12,698 bases of DNA, taken from contig CAYFIR010000160.1 in assembly GCA_964343195.1 (NCBI GenBank), positions 1 through 12,698 of the forward strand, written 5' to 3'. Origin of the DNA: CAYVAP01 sp964343195. Lineage in GTDB: Bacteria; Bacteroidota; Bacteroidia; J057. Shown here one piece after another: positions 6,877 to 12,698 of the stretch. Position 1 is the first letter of the stretch, and every line of letters starts with the position of its first letter. The position numbers and the translations under genes are program-made. The notes below the pieces were generated by a model. That model was not told the DNA's origin, made no database searches, and saw only the letters and a list, made by a program, of their open reading frames with translations.

Positions 6877-8667
6877 ATGAACCGACTGTTACTCCTTCTC
6901 CTAAGTCTCTGGCTACTAAGCGGTTGCGGCCTTTTCCGTTCTGGTAGCGGCTCAAGTGTCAAAATCGACCAGGAAGCCGAGCAGCTCCTTGAGCAGGGCA
7001 AGCAATTGATGGAAGCAGATCGCTACGTAGATGCCATGGATGCTTTTTCCGAAGCAGCCGACCGCACCTGGCACCGCAGCACGACCTACTCCATTTACAT
7101 GACCGGACTCGCGGCCCATTATGCCAACTATGACGATGTGGCCCGCTCCAACTTCACCAAACTGGTTGAGGACTATCCCCGCTCCCGCTACGTCGTGGAC
7201 GCCAAGTACCACCTCGCCCTGGGGCGGATGAACAACCGCTCTCTCCGCGACAAAATGGGCGGCGCGTTTGAGATGCTCACCCTGATCGAAACCACCGGCA
7301 ACGATGTCATCCGCCAGGATGGCATACAGCAGCTGCGTCAGTTTCTGTTTGAAGCCGATGACCTGGGGGAAACGGAGTTCAACAACCTGATCACCACCGC
7401 CGACCCAGAGTACAAGGTCATGGTGCTGGAAGCCTGGCTTTATCGCAAAGCCGGGGAAGGACAATACCAGATTGCCCGCGATCAGTACGCCGAATGGGTA
7501 GCCGATGGCAATGAAAAATCTGATTTCCTCACCGACCTTTTCTCCCAAATTGAGGAAACCAATACCGCTGTTACTTTTGAACCCAATATCATCCGACTGG
7601 CGATTTCCCTGCCCTATTTCTGGGACAATCAGCGCGCCATTTACAACCAGGAGATTCCCCGTGGGGGCCTGACCAGTCTGGAGTTTTACGAAGGCTTCAA
7701 GCTGGCGGTGGAGCAATATTCCGATTCGACTGGCAAGCAGGTATTCTTACGGATTTTTGACTCGAAGCGGGATACACAGCAGGTCAAGACCTTTCTGGAG
7801 CAAATGGAGACCTTCCGCCCGACCATGATCGTGGGCGATTATTACAACAAGGAATCCGATATCATCGCGGCCTGGGCTGATTCCAACAAGGTACCCCAGA
7901 TCATCCCGTACAGCCCCACGTCCTCGCTGGTTCAGGATCGAAATTTCACCTTCCTGGCTCACCCTGCAGTCGTGACCCATGGGGCTCGCCTCGCCGAATA
8001 TGCCTGGTACAACCAGGGCCTTACCCGCGTAGCGGTCTTCAACGACGGAGGTTCCAGCACCAACGACCTGGCCAATGGCTTTGCCTCGGCCTTCATCGAA
8101 CTGGGTGGGATAGTTGACACCTTCCGGGTATCTTCGGACTACGAGATCGCCGTGGAGCAGATCCCCGATCAGATCCGTAAAATCGTGGACGATGGTACGG
8201 GTGTCGGGGTCTATATCCCGCTCATGGGCAATGAGGAAGCCGCCGGCCTGATCATCAACCTCTTGCGCCAGCGCAACAAGCAGGTGACCATCATGGGATC
8301 GCCGCACTTCCGCACGCGGTACAACACCCTGAGCCGCGACATCAAGGAATATTACCAGGTGTTGTTCACCACTTCGCACCTGCACGATCCCGCAGATCCA
8401 CTATACGCCGATCTCTACCGTGAATACCTGCGCCAGTTTAGCTTCCCTCCTTCCGAGAATGTCATCCAGGGCTACGATCTGGGCCGCTACCTGCTTTCGG
8501 TGCTGGAGACCTACGACCCCACCATGGGTGTCTCGCTGGACAACTACCTCCGCATCGCGGACGAGTTTGACGGTCTCCACATCGACTACCGCTTTGACTC
8601 CCAGCAAAGCAACCAGGATGTGAACATCGGCCAGTACACGCCGGAGGGGATCATTCGAGTGAATTGA
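6877..8667 (+). CDS. Lipoprotein with TPR-like region and type I periplasmic-binding fold (LpoA-like architecture)
   Basis: This 596-residue protein starts with the lipoprotein signal MNRLLLLLLSLWLLSGC; the lipobox LSGC places the lipidated cysteine at residue 17. Residues about 28-220 are helical with TPR-like repeats (AEQLLEQGKQLMEADRYVDA, then FTKLVEDYPRSRYVVDAKYH). Residues about 245-580 resemble type I periplasmic-binding proteins: SLEFYEGFKLAVEQYSD, TMIVGDYYNKES, VPQIIPYSPTS, LTRVAVFNDGGSSTNDLANG and GYDLGRYLLS are the expected strands and helices. TPR followed by this fold is the order in LpoA, the outer-membrane activator of the penicillin-binding protein PBP1A in gamma-proteobacteria. 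A ligand receptor is the alternative. Orthology to LpoA is not claimed. I chose ATG at 6877 over an upstream TTG at 6856 because it gives a compact signal. It is probably transcribed alone, 350 bases after the ABC operon. Confidence 0.85.
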   Translation: MNRLLLLLLSLWLLSGCGLFRSGSGSSVKIDQEAEQLLEQGKQLMEADRYVDAMDAFSEAADRTWHRSTTYSIYMTGLAAHYANYDDVARSNFTKLVEDYPRSRYVVDAKYHLALGRMNNRSLRDKMGGAFEMLTLIETTGNDVIRQDGIQQLRQFLFEADDLGETEFNNLITTADPEYKVMVLEAWLYRKAGEGQYQIARDQYAEWVADGNEKSDFLTDLFSQIEETNTAVTFEPNIIRLAISLPYFWDNQRAIYNQEIPRGGLTSLEFYEGFKLAVEQYSDSTGKQVFLRIFDSKRDTQQVKTFLEQMETFRPTMIVGDYYNKESDIIAAWADSNKVPQIIPYSPTSSLVQDRNFTFLAHPAVVTHGARLAEYAWYNQGLTRVAVFNDGGSSTNDLANGFASAFIELGGIVDTFRVSSDYEIAVEQIPDQIRKIVDDGTGVGVYIPLMGNEEAAGLIINLLRQRNKQVTIMGSPHFRTRYNTLSRDIKEYYQVLFTTSHLHDPADPLYADLYREYLRQFSFPPSENVIQGYDLGRYLLSVLETYDPTMGVSLDNYLRIADEFDGLHIDYRFDSQQSNQDVNIGQYTPEGIIRVN

Positions 8668-8676
8668 GGGGGAGGT

Positions 8677-8718
8677 GTAGTTCGTAGTTCGTAGTTCGTA
8701 GTTCGTAGTTCGTAGTTG
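8677..8718 (+). repeat. 7-bp tandem repeat array, unit GTAGTTC
   Basis: Five perfect GTAGTTC heptamers (8677-8711) plus a sixth ending in G start ten bases after the lipoprotein stop codon. The array has no frame significance; open frames across it encode only the repeat (TNYELR). Such heptamer runs mark intergenic spacers in many Bacteroidota; here the array also borders the accessory patch. Confidence 0.95.
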
Positions 8719-8774
8719 AGGTACGCAGGCCAGGCTTTTTGCGAGGTAACTTTTTGCCTGGTTTGCGTTTCGTG

Positions 8775-8921
8775 TTCCATAATGCTGAGTCGGATTTCGT
8801 GGCCATGTGTAGGCTTGTGCCTAATCCGACTCGGTGTACTCCCTCAGTCGGACTACCCGTCAGGCCCACGTACGGGCAGGAGGTACAGCGCCGTATTTTG
8901 GGGGAAGTCCGTGGGAGCGGG
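8775..8921 (+). repeat. Palindromic interspersed element, copy A
   Basis: This is the first of three copies in the window, all in one orientation. It begins TTCCATAATGCTGAG and carries the inner inverted repeat GAGTCGGATT and AATCCGACTC around a small TAGGC-TTGT-GCCTA hairpin. A further AGTCGGACT follows, and the right end reads GTATTTTGGGGGAAGTCC with GGGAGCGGG after it. The right end is an imperfect inverse of the left end as seen in copy B. It lies directly downstream of the 3' end of the lipoprotein gene at 8932-9561. No transposase is encoded. Confidence 0.88.
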
Positions 8922-8931
8922 ACAAAGCCAA

Positions 8932-9561
8932 TCAACGACTTTTGGGAGGAAGTCTGCGAGAATAAAGAGTGATAGATTTACTATCGGATATTAGTTTTTC
9001 ATTTCTTATGTCCCACTCCAACAGATGTTGACCTATAAACCACTCATATTTTATGATTGCGTATCTTCCAAATTCGTTTAACTCAACACGTAATATATTG
9101 GTTGGGTCCCAGGTGAAGAGACCTGTTGGAAATACCAATACGTCCCCTTTAAATTGAGCTGATAATGAAAAGCCTTTACTGGCAATGGTATCTAATGCAA
9201 ACGATTCTCCCCTAATATGAAAAAAGTCTAGGGTATCCGCAGTAATACCATCAATTACTATAAAGGTGTACTCATTTGAATTGGGAATAGTATCTATGAT
9301 ATATGTTCCTACATAAGGAACAAGGAATATCTTATTTCCATTCCTATAAAAGGTGCCAAAACAATCTCTGTCACCAACCATATCATTTGAATGACGAGTA
9401 TAGAGGTTGAATTGGCTTCCTGTAGTATCTAACTCTAAAGTGATGGATGATTTAACATCAAAATCTTCTATTGAGTGCTTGTATAACTCGTGAAGTTGGG
9501 GTCGACAGGACGTACTAAGCCATAGATAAAGAAAAAAAAGGAATGCGCTTTTGTTCATCAT
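8932..9561 (-). CDS. Small lipoprotein of unknown function, paralogue 1
   Basis: This 209-residue protein begins MMNKSAFLFFLYLWLSTSC; the lipidated cysteine would be residue 19. The mature part is rich in beta-strand-like alternation (for example SITLELDT, KIFLVPYVGTY, AIIKYEW) with no known domain that I recognise. It is a diverged paralogue of the protein encoded at 9863-10441. Shared features are the lipobox followed by Arg and LH, the block FGT-x(6)-(K/R)IFL-x-PY-x-G-x-Y, and the end block L-x-E-(W/Y)-x-IR-x(2)-KL-(I/V)S. An earlier ATG (9579) and a TTG (9585) are possible starts. I prefer 9561 because the paralogue has the same ATGATGAA start. The gene is AT-rich compared with its surroundings, suggesting transfer. 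It lies between element copies A and B, its stop about ten bases from A. Confidence 0.75.
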   Translation of the reverse strand: MMNKSAFLFFLYLWLSTSCRPQLHELYKHSIEDFDVKSSITLELDTTGSQFNLYTRHSNDMVGDRDCFGTFYRNGNKIFLVPYVGTYIIDTIPNSNEYTFIVIDGITADTLDFFHIRGESFALDTIASKGFSLSAQFKGDVLVFPTGLFTWDPTNILRVELNEFGRYAIIKYEWFIGQHLLEWDIRNEKLISDSKSITLYSRRLPPKSR

Positions 9562-9666
9562 ATTTCTAATTGTGGACATTACCAATCAAGAGGCCCGATT
9601 TTACCCAAGAGGAATAAGATTTTGATTCCTGATAAGGCATTTCTGATGCACTCATGCTGTAGCCTT

Positions 9667-9840
9667 CCCCAGCTTCCCCGCACTTCCAAAAAATGCTGAG
9701 TCGGATTTCGTGGCCGTGTGTAGGCTTGTGCCTAATCCGACTCTGTATACTCCCTAAGTCGGACTACCCGTCAGGCCCACGTACGAGCGGGAGGTCCAGC
9801 GCAGCATTTTGGGGGAATTATAGAAGTCAGGGGGAGCGGG
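9667..9840 (+). repeat. Palindromic interspersed element, copy B (most complete)
   Basis: The left end reads CCCCAGCTTCCCCGCAC followed by TTCCAAAAAATGCTGAG. The right end GCAGCATTTTGGGGGAA (9801-9817), with AGTCAGGGGGAGCGGG after a short insertion (TTATAG), is its imperfect inverse over about 32 positions. The interior holds GAGTCGGATT (9698-9707) and AATCCGACTC (9734-9743), the TAGGC-TTGT-GCCTA hairpin (9721-9734), and a third core copy AGTCGGACT (from 9757) that can compete for the middle one. Terminal inverted repeats, small size and no gene resemble a MITE. It lies between the two lipoprotein genes, 22 bases after the stop of the one at 9863. Confidence 0.9.
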
Positions 9841-9862
9841 TGTACTCCCTAGGATGGATATT

Positions 9863-10441
9863 CTACTTTTCAGCATCATATATCCATCCATTATTCGAAA
9901 CTAATTTTCCTTTTCTAATTCTATATTCAAATAGATCACTGTTATAATTAGATGAATTCAGATAGACATTGTAAACCCCAGGACCAGAATGCTGAAACAA
10001 AAAAGGATATGCTCCTAGGGCTGAAATCACTAGCCTTTTTTCTACATTGGAGCACAAATCAGTCAAAGCAGAATCAAGAATTACGGCACCCTGTTTCTCT
10101 AGCATTGGACGAATTACAAAATTCGGCACTGACATATAATCATCCCCATAGAATACCCTAATTGTTATTAAAGAATCTCGAATAGAATCTTGCCTGAAAT
10201 ACCAGCCTTGATAAGGGCTAAGAAAAATTCGACTCTTATAGGTTATGTATGTTCCAAAGATGCTGGTATTTCCATATGGATGTTCGGCTAAATAAGAAAA
10301 GGTTTTACTCAACGTGTCAAATGAAAGAGAATATGAATTATTCTCATATCTCGCAGAATAAGTGTTATGCAGAGTTTTCCTACAGGAAGAAGTGTAAGCT
10401 GGTAAGCAAACCAATAAGATGATCCAAAATATTTTCATCAT
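9863..10441 (-). CDS. Small lipoprotein of unknown function, paralogue 2
   Basis: This 192-residue protein begins MMKIFWIILLVCLPAYTSSC, with the lipidated cysteine at residue 20. The mature part is Tyr/Ser/Asn-rich and probably mostly beta-strand. FGTYITYKSRIFLSPYQGWY corresponds to the same block of the gene at 8932-9561, and LFEYRIRKGKLVSN corresponds to its C-terminus, so the two are related along their length though much diverged. I recognise no domain. A reading frame extends upstream to 10480, but the added residues are charged and overlap element C, so ATGATGAAA at 10441 is the likely start. The gene is AT-rich like its paralogue and is flanked by element copies B and C. The surface or periplasmic location is inferred from the lipobox. 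Confidence 0.75.
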   Translation of the reverse strand: MMKIFWIILLVCLPAYTSSCRKTLHNTYSARYENNSYSLSFDTLSKTFSYLAEHPYGNTSIFGTYITYKSRIFLSPYQGWYFRQDSIRDSLITIRVFYGDDYMSVPNFVIRPMLEKQGAVILDSALTDLCSNVEKRLVISALGAYPFLFQHSGPGVYNVYLNSSNYNSDLFEYRIRKGKLVSNNGWIYDAEK

Positions 10442-10458
10442 TCGTTCTTTAGTTTCCT

Positions 10459-10569
10459 CCCCAGCACCCCGCACTTCCAAAAAATGCTGAGTCGGATTTC
10501 GTGGCCGTGTGTAGGCTAGCGTGTAATCCGGCTCGGTATCTCCCTAAGTCGGACTACCCGCTAAGCCCA
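10459..10569 (+). repeat. Palindromic interspersed element, copy C (right end degraded)
   Basis: The left end matches copy B closely (CCCCAGCACCCCGCAC, then TTCCAAAAAATGCTGAG). The inner inverted repeat is kept with one change (AATCCGGCTC), and AGTCGGACTACCCG follows. After about 10569 similarity to A and B is lost, and the usual GCATTTTGGGGGAA end is missing. It lies directly upstream of the lipoprotein gene at 9863-10441, close to that gene's start. Confidence 0.85.
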
Positions 10570-10604
10570 TGGACAGCAGAGCAACACGGACGGGGCAAGA
10601 TCAT

Positions 10605-10628
10605 GCGGAGTAGTGAATCACCATCCGC
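10605..10628 (-). terminator. Possible stem-loop downstream of the DUF1080 gene
   Basis: GCGGA (10605-10609) pairs with TCCGC (10624-10628), with an inner GTG/CAC pair. On the minus strand it starts about 17 bases after the stop codon of the DUF1080 gene. No T-run follows, so it is only a weak terminator candidate. Confidence 0.25.
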
Positions 10629-10645
10629 GTTTCGAGGTATCAGCC

Positions 10646-12466
10646 CTACCAAATCACCTCATACTCCAACACCTGCCCGCCCTTTCCAGCCAGGAGCAGT
10701 TGCTTCCCGCCTTCCAGATCGCGTACCAGTGCCTTGCCACTTCCGGTGACCTGGACAAAGTACGCCTGATCTACATGGTACAGCCCATCGCCCATGTCGG
10801 CGATTGCTGTTCCTTCGCCCAAACGAAAGTACAGGGTTTGCCCTAGTCCTTCTGGCAGCGTCACCTCGCGGGTTACCTTGCCCTGGTCCTCACTCATCAG
10901 CCGATCGCGGATCTCGGCATCGGCGAGGGCATAGCGGAAAATGGGGTGGCCCATTTCATCCATCTCGTAGCCCTTGAAGTCGTAGCTAGCGGGGAGTTGG
11001 GCAGGCCAATCGGCCTGCTGGCTCACCAGCGCAGCCATCCCTACCCGATCGCCCAGGCCAAGGACAGGTCCCGCCGGACGGGATGATCCATCCCCACGGT
11101 CCAGCCACATGGGCGTAGTGTTCAGAAAGCCCCCTTTCCAGACCTGCACAAACGCCGCCTGATCAGGGTCAAAGGTGTAGGAGATCCCGTGGGGCAATCC
11201 CACGTTCACCGCGTGGACGATCCGACGGGTTGCTTCGCCAGTGGGGTAATCCATGAAGCTGCGCAGGATGCGGGGACGCGGGCTTTCGACATTCGCATAA
11301 ATGGGATTGGAGGGCTCATCGACGGGCATGGAACTGAGCACGTGCAGCGGATGGCTGCGCATCTGAGTGCCGGCGATGAAGAGAGAAAGGCCGTTGTTGT
11401 ACCAGGAAGCGTCCTTGGCATAGTGGATCTCGAAGTCGTGCGCACCTGCGGCAAGAGACATTTCGCCCCGCTGACGCCACATGTTCATGCCGAAGACTTC
11501 TTTGCCATCGACGAATAGTTTGCCGTACCCCAGGGCATTCATCACGAGCTGATAGGTGTCCTCGCGTGGCACGGTCAGCTTGCCCTTTAGAACGAGCATA
11601 AAATCTTCCGATTCGCCCGCTACATTTTGGGTAAAAATGTCAGTCGTGCCTGTGCGAGCAGGCTTGTCGCCGTCGCTGAGAGCGGGCACTCCGACAAACT
11701 CCTTCAGGTACACTTCATAGCTCAGGTCGCTGACCGAGGCCTGCTCTGCGGAGTAGGACTGGTAGCGAATATTGCGGAAAGCCACCGGCCCGTGGTCTCC
11801 CTGAATGAGCAGGGGGCCTTTTGTTCCCTCCTCCGCGATCATAGGGCCGCGGGTCGGGCCGACCAGTTCAATGTTTTGGTGGATCAAAGCCCCATTCAGG
11901 CGAACTTCCAGCAGACGGGCGTTCTGGATTTTGCGTCCGGCCTCGTCAAAACGGGGAGCCTGAAAAGAAATATCGAGCCGTTGCCAAAGTCCCGGCGCAC
12001 GAGCGGCATTCATGCGGGGAGCGTAGCCCTGATAGCCCTTTTCGCCGTCGGGCTTGCTGTCGTCCCAGCGCTCATATACGCCTCCACAGTCCGCAAACGA
12101 AGGCCGCGCCTTTCCCCAGCTATCATAAAGCTGGATCTCGTAGCGTCCCATCAGGTAGATGCCCGAATTGGAGTGCGGCGTCATCATGAATTCGACCGAA
12201 AGGTCCAAATCACCGTGCTCCATCACGGTAACGATGTTGCTGCGCTGCCCTTCTCCAGGCTGATTGACCAGCACGCCCGTCCCGGGGGTCGTCTCAAAGG
12301 CATCGTGTGATCCGCCCGGACGAGAACTCACCCCTCCGACGATCTGCCAGTTGGCGCCCGTGGCCTGGAAGCCACTCAGGTCCTCCAAGGAAATTTCCTG
12401 CATGGAAGCTTCCTGGGCCCAGGAAACGAAGGGAATGATGATCAGAAGAAGTAGTAGCCTGCGCAT
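10646..12466 (-). CDS. Secreted DUF1080 (3-keto-disaccharide hydrolase) + PA14-like + beta-rich C-terminal protein
   Basis: This 606-residue protein has a signal peptide (MRRLLLLLIIIPFVSWA, cut before QEA). Residues about 22-238 form a DUF1080/PF06439 jelly roll: LSVEFMMTPHSNSGIYLMGRY, EIQLYDSWGK, CGGVYERW, WQRLDISFQAPRF, RLNGALIHQNIEL and GPLLIQGDHGPVAFRNIRY are typical. Residues about 245-365 look PA14-like (FVGVPALSDGD, LKGKLTVPREDTYQLVM, LFVDGKEVFG, AAGAHDFEIHYAKD). The remaining 230 residues form a beta-rich domain (GISYTFDP, VWKGGFLNTTPMWLDRGDG) that I have seen attached to secreted carbohydrate or cytochrome proteins but cannot name. DUF1080 members act on 3-keto-glycosides or bind glycans; the PA14 part suggests glycan binding. 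Cytochrome CxxCH motifs are absent. It stands alone, with the accessory patch downstream and a tandem array upstream. Confidence 0.85.
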   Translation of the reverse strand: MRRLLLLLIIIPFVSWAQEASMQEISLEDLSGFQATGANWQIVGGVSSRPGGSHDAFETTPGTGVLVNQPGEGQRSNIVTVMEHGDLDLSVEFMMTPHSNSGIYLMGRYEIQLYDSWGKARPSFADCGGVYERWDDSKPDGEKGYQGYAPRMNAARAPGLWQRLDISFQAPRFDEAGRKIQNARLLEVRLNGALIHQNIELVGPTRGPMIAEEGTKGPLLIQGDHGPVAFRNIRYQSYSAEQASVSDLSYEVYLKEFVGVPALSDGDKPARTGTTDIFTQNVAGESEDFMLVLKGKLTVPREDTYQLVMNALGYGKLFVDGKEVFGMNMWRQRGEMSLAAGAHDFEIHYAKDASWYNNGLSLFIAGTQMRSHPLHVLSSMPVDEPSNPIYANVESPRPRILRSFMDYPTGEATRRIVHAVNVGLPHGISYTFDPDQAAFVQVWKGGFLNTTPMWLDRGDGSSRPAGPVLGLGDRVGMAALVSQQADWPAQLPASYDFKGYEMDEMGHPIFRYALADAEIRDRLMSEDQGKVTREVTLPEGLGQTLYFRLGEGTAIADMGDGLYHVDQAYFVQVTGSGKALVRDLEGGKQLLLAGKGGQVLEYEVIW

Positions 12467-12644
12467 AGATATTCTAATTGGTGGGTAGTAGAATTGGACG
12501 ATTCAAATTACAACTTACCGAACAAATTTCAACTGACTTCGGGTGAAAACCGCTAGGCCAATTAAGAGTGGCCCTTCCCCGTTGCAGCACGGATTCAGCC
12601 TCCGGCAACAGAGCAGCATACATGAGCAGGAGTGAAGAAAAGTG

Positions 12645-12698
12645 GGTGTATAGGGTGTATAGGGTGTATAGGGTGTATAGGGTGTATAGGGTGTATAG
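12645..12698 (+). repeat. 9-bp tandem repeat array, unit GGTGTATAG, at least 6 copies
   Basis: Six perfect units run to the window edge, so the array is truncated here. Unit and orientation match the array at 6531-6647, about 6 kb away. It lies about 180 bases upstream of the DUF1080 gene start, on the promoter side. The 178 bases between (12467-12644) show no gene and no convincing promoter match. Confidence 0.97.

Noticed and set aside
6563..6880. Open frame with repeated Cys-Ile-Gly units
   Set aside because: It is the direct translation of a 9-bp tandem array, which keeps any frame open; the flanking residues have no coding character.
8739..8972. Short plus-strand open frames across the interspersed element (residues like ESDFVAMCRLVPNPT)
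   Set aside because: The same frame in copy B is interrupted by a TAA, the differences between copies do not favour synonymous positions, and the region is better explained by its palindromic structure.
8775..10569. Integron attC sites with gene cassettes
   Set aside because: The gene-element alternation fits, but the TAGGC/GCCTA pair is separated by four bases instead of flanking the site, no GTTRRRY/RYYYAAC end boxes were found, and no integron integrase is in the window. Kept only as an analogy.
8775..10569. CRISPR array
   Set aside because: The repeats are over 100 bp, only three in number, separated by 0.7-0.9 kb containing genes, and no cas genes are present.

Overview
The window looks like chromosomal DNA of a member of the Bacteroidota. 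The evidence is a GH97-family protein (a family concentrated in that phylum), Shine-Dalgarno-poor gene starts, several short-leader lipoproteins with Ser/Gly-Cys lipoboxes, a secreted DUF1080-PA14 protein, and intergenic spacers full of short tandem repeats. No marker gene is present, so I do not go below phylum. The main genes are moderately GC-rich (the second ABC gene is well over 60% G+C in places), while the stretch at about 8940-10440 is clearly AT-rich.

Layout. (1) 1-211: the 3' end of a sensor histidine kinase. (2) 212-596: a gene-free stretch between convergent genes, with one long perfect hairpin and two overlapping smaller ones. (3) 597-2576 (-): a secreted full-length GH97 glycosidase homologue in which the usual catalytic acidic positions seem to be replaced. 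(4) 2826-6526 (+): two adjacent ABC exporter half-transporters forming a heterodimer with one degenerate and one canonical ATP site, separated by a short spacer with an inverted repeat. (5) 6527-6876: two different 9-bp tandem arrays. (6) 6877-8667 (+): an outer-membrane-type lipoprotein with TPR-like helices followed by a type I periplasmic-binding fold, the same order as in LpoA. (7) 8668-10640: an accessory patch. Two AT-rich paralogous lipoprotein genes (-) alternate with three same-orientation copies of a palindromic interspersed element of about 110-175 bp, giving a cassette-like order of element C, gene, element B, gene, element A when read along the minus strand. (8) 10646-12466 (-): a secreted DUF1080 + PA14-like + beta-rich C-terminal protein. 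(9) 12645-12698: a second array of the same 9-bp unit seen after the ABC operon, cut by the window end.

Functional reading. The ABC pair is one transporter. The GH97-like and DUF1080 proteins are both exported carbohydrate-related proteins, but they are far apart and there is no SusC/SusD pair, so this is not a classical polysaccharide utilisation locus. The least explained part is the alternation of structured element and paralogous lipoprotein gene at 8775-10569. No recombinase is visible here, so whether the elements mobilise, duplicate or regulate the lipoprotein genes is open.
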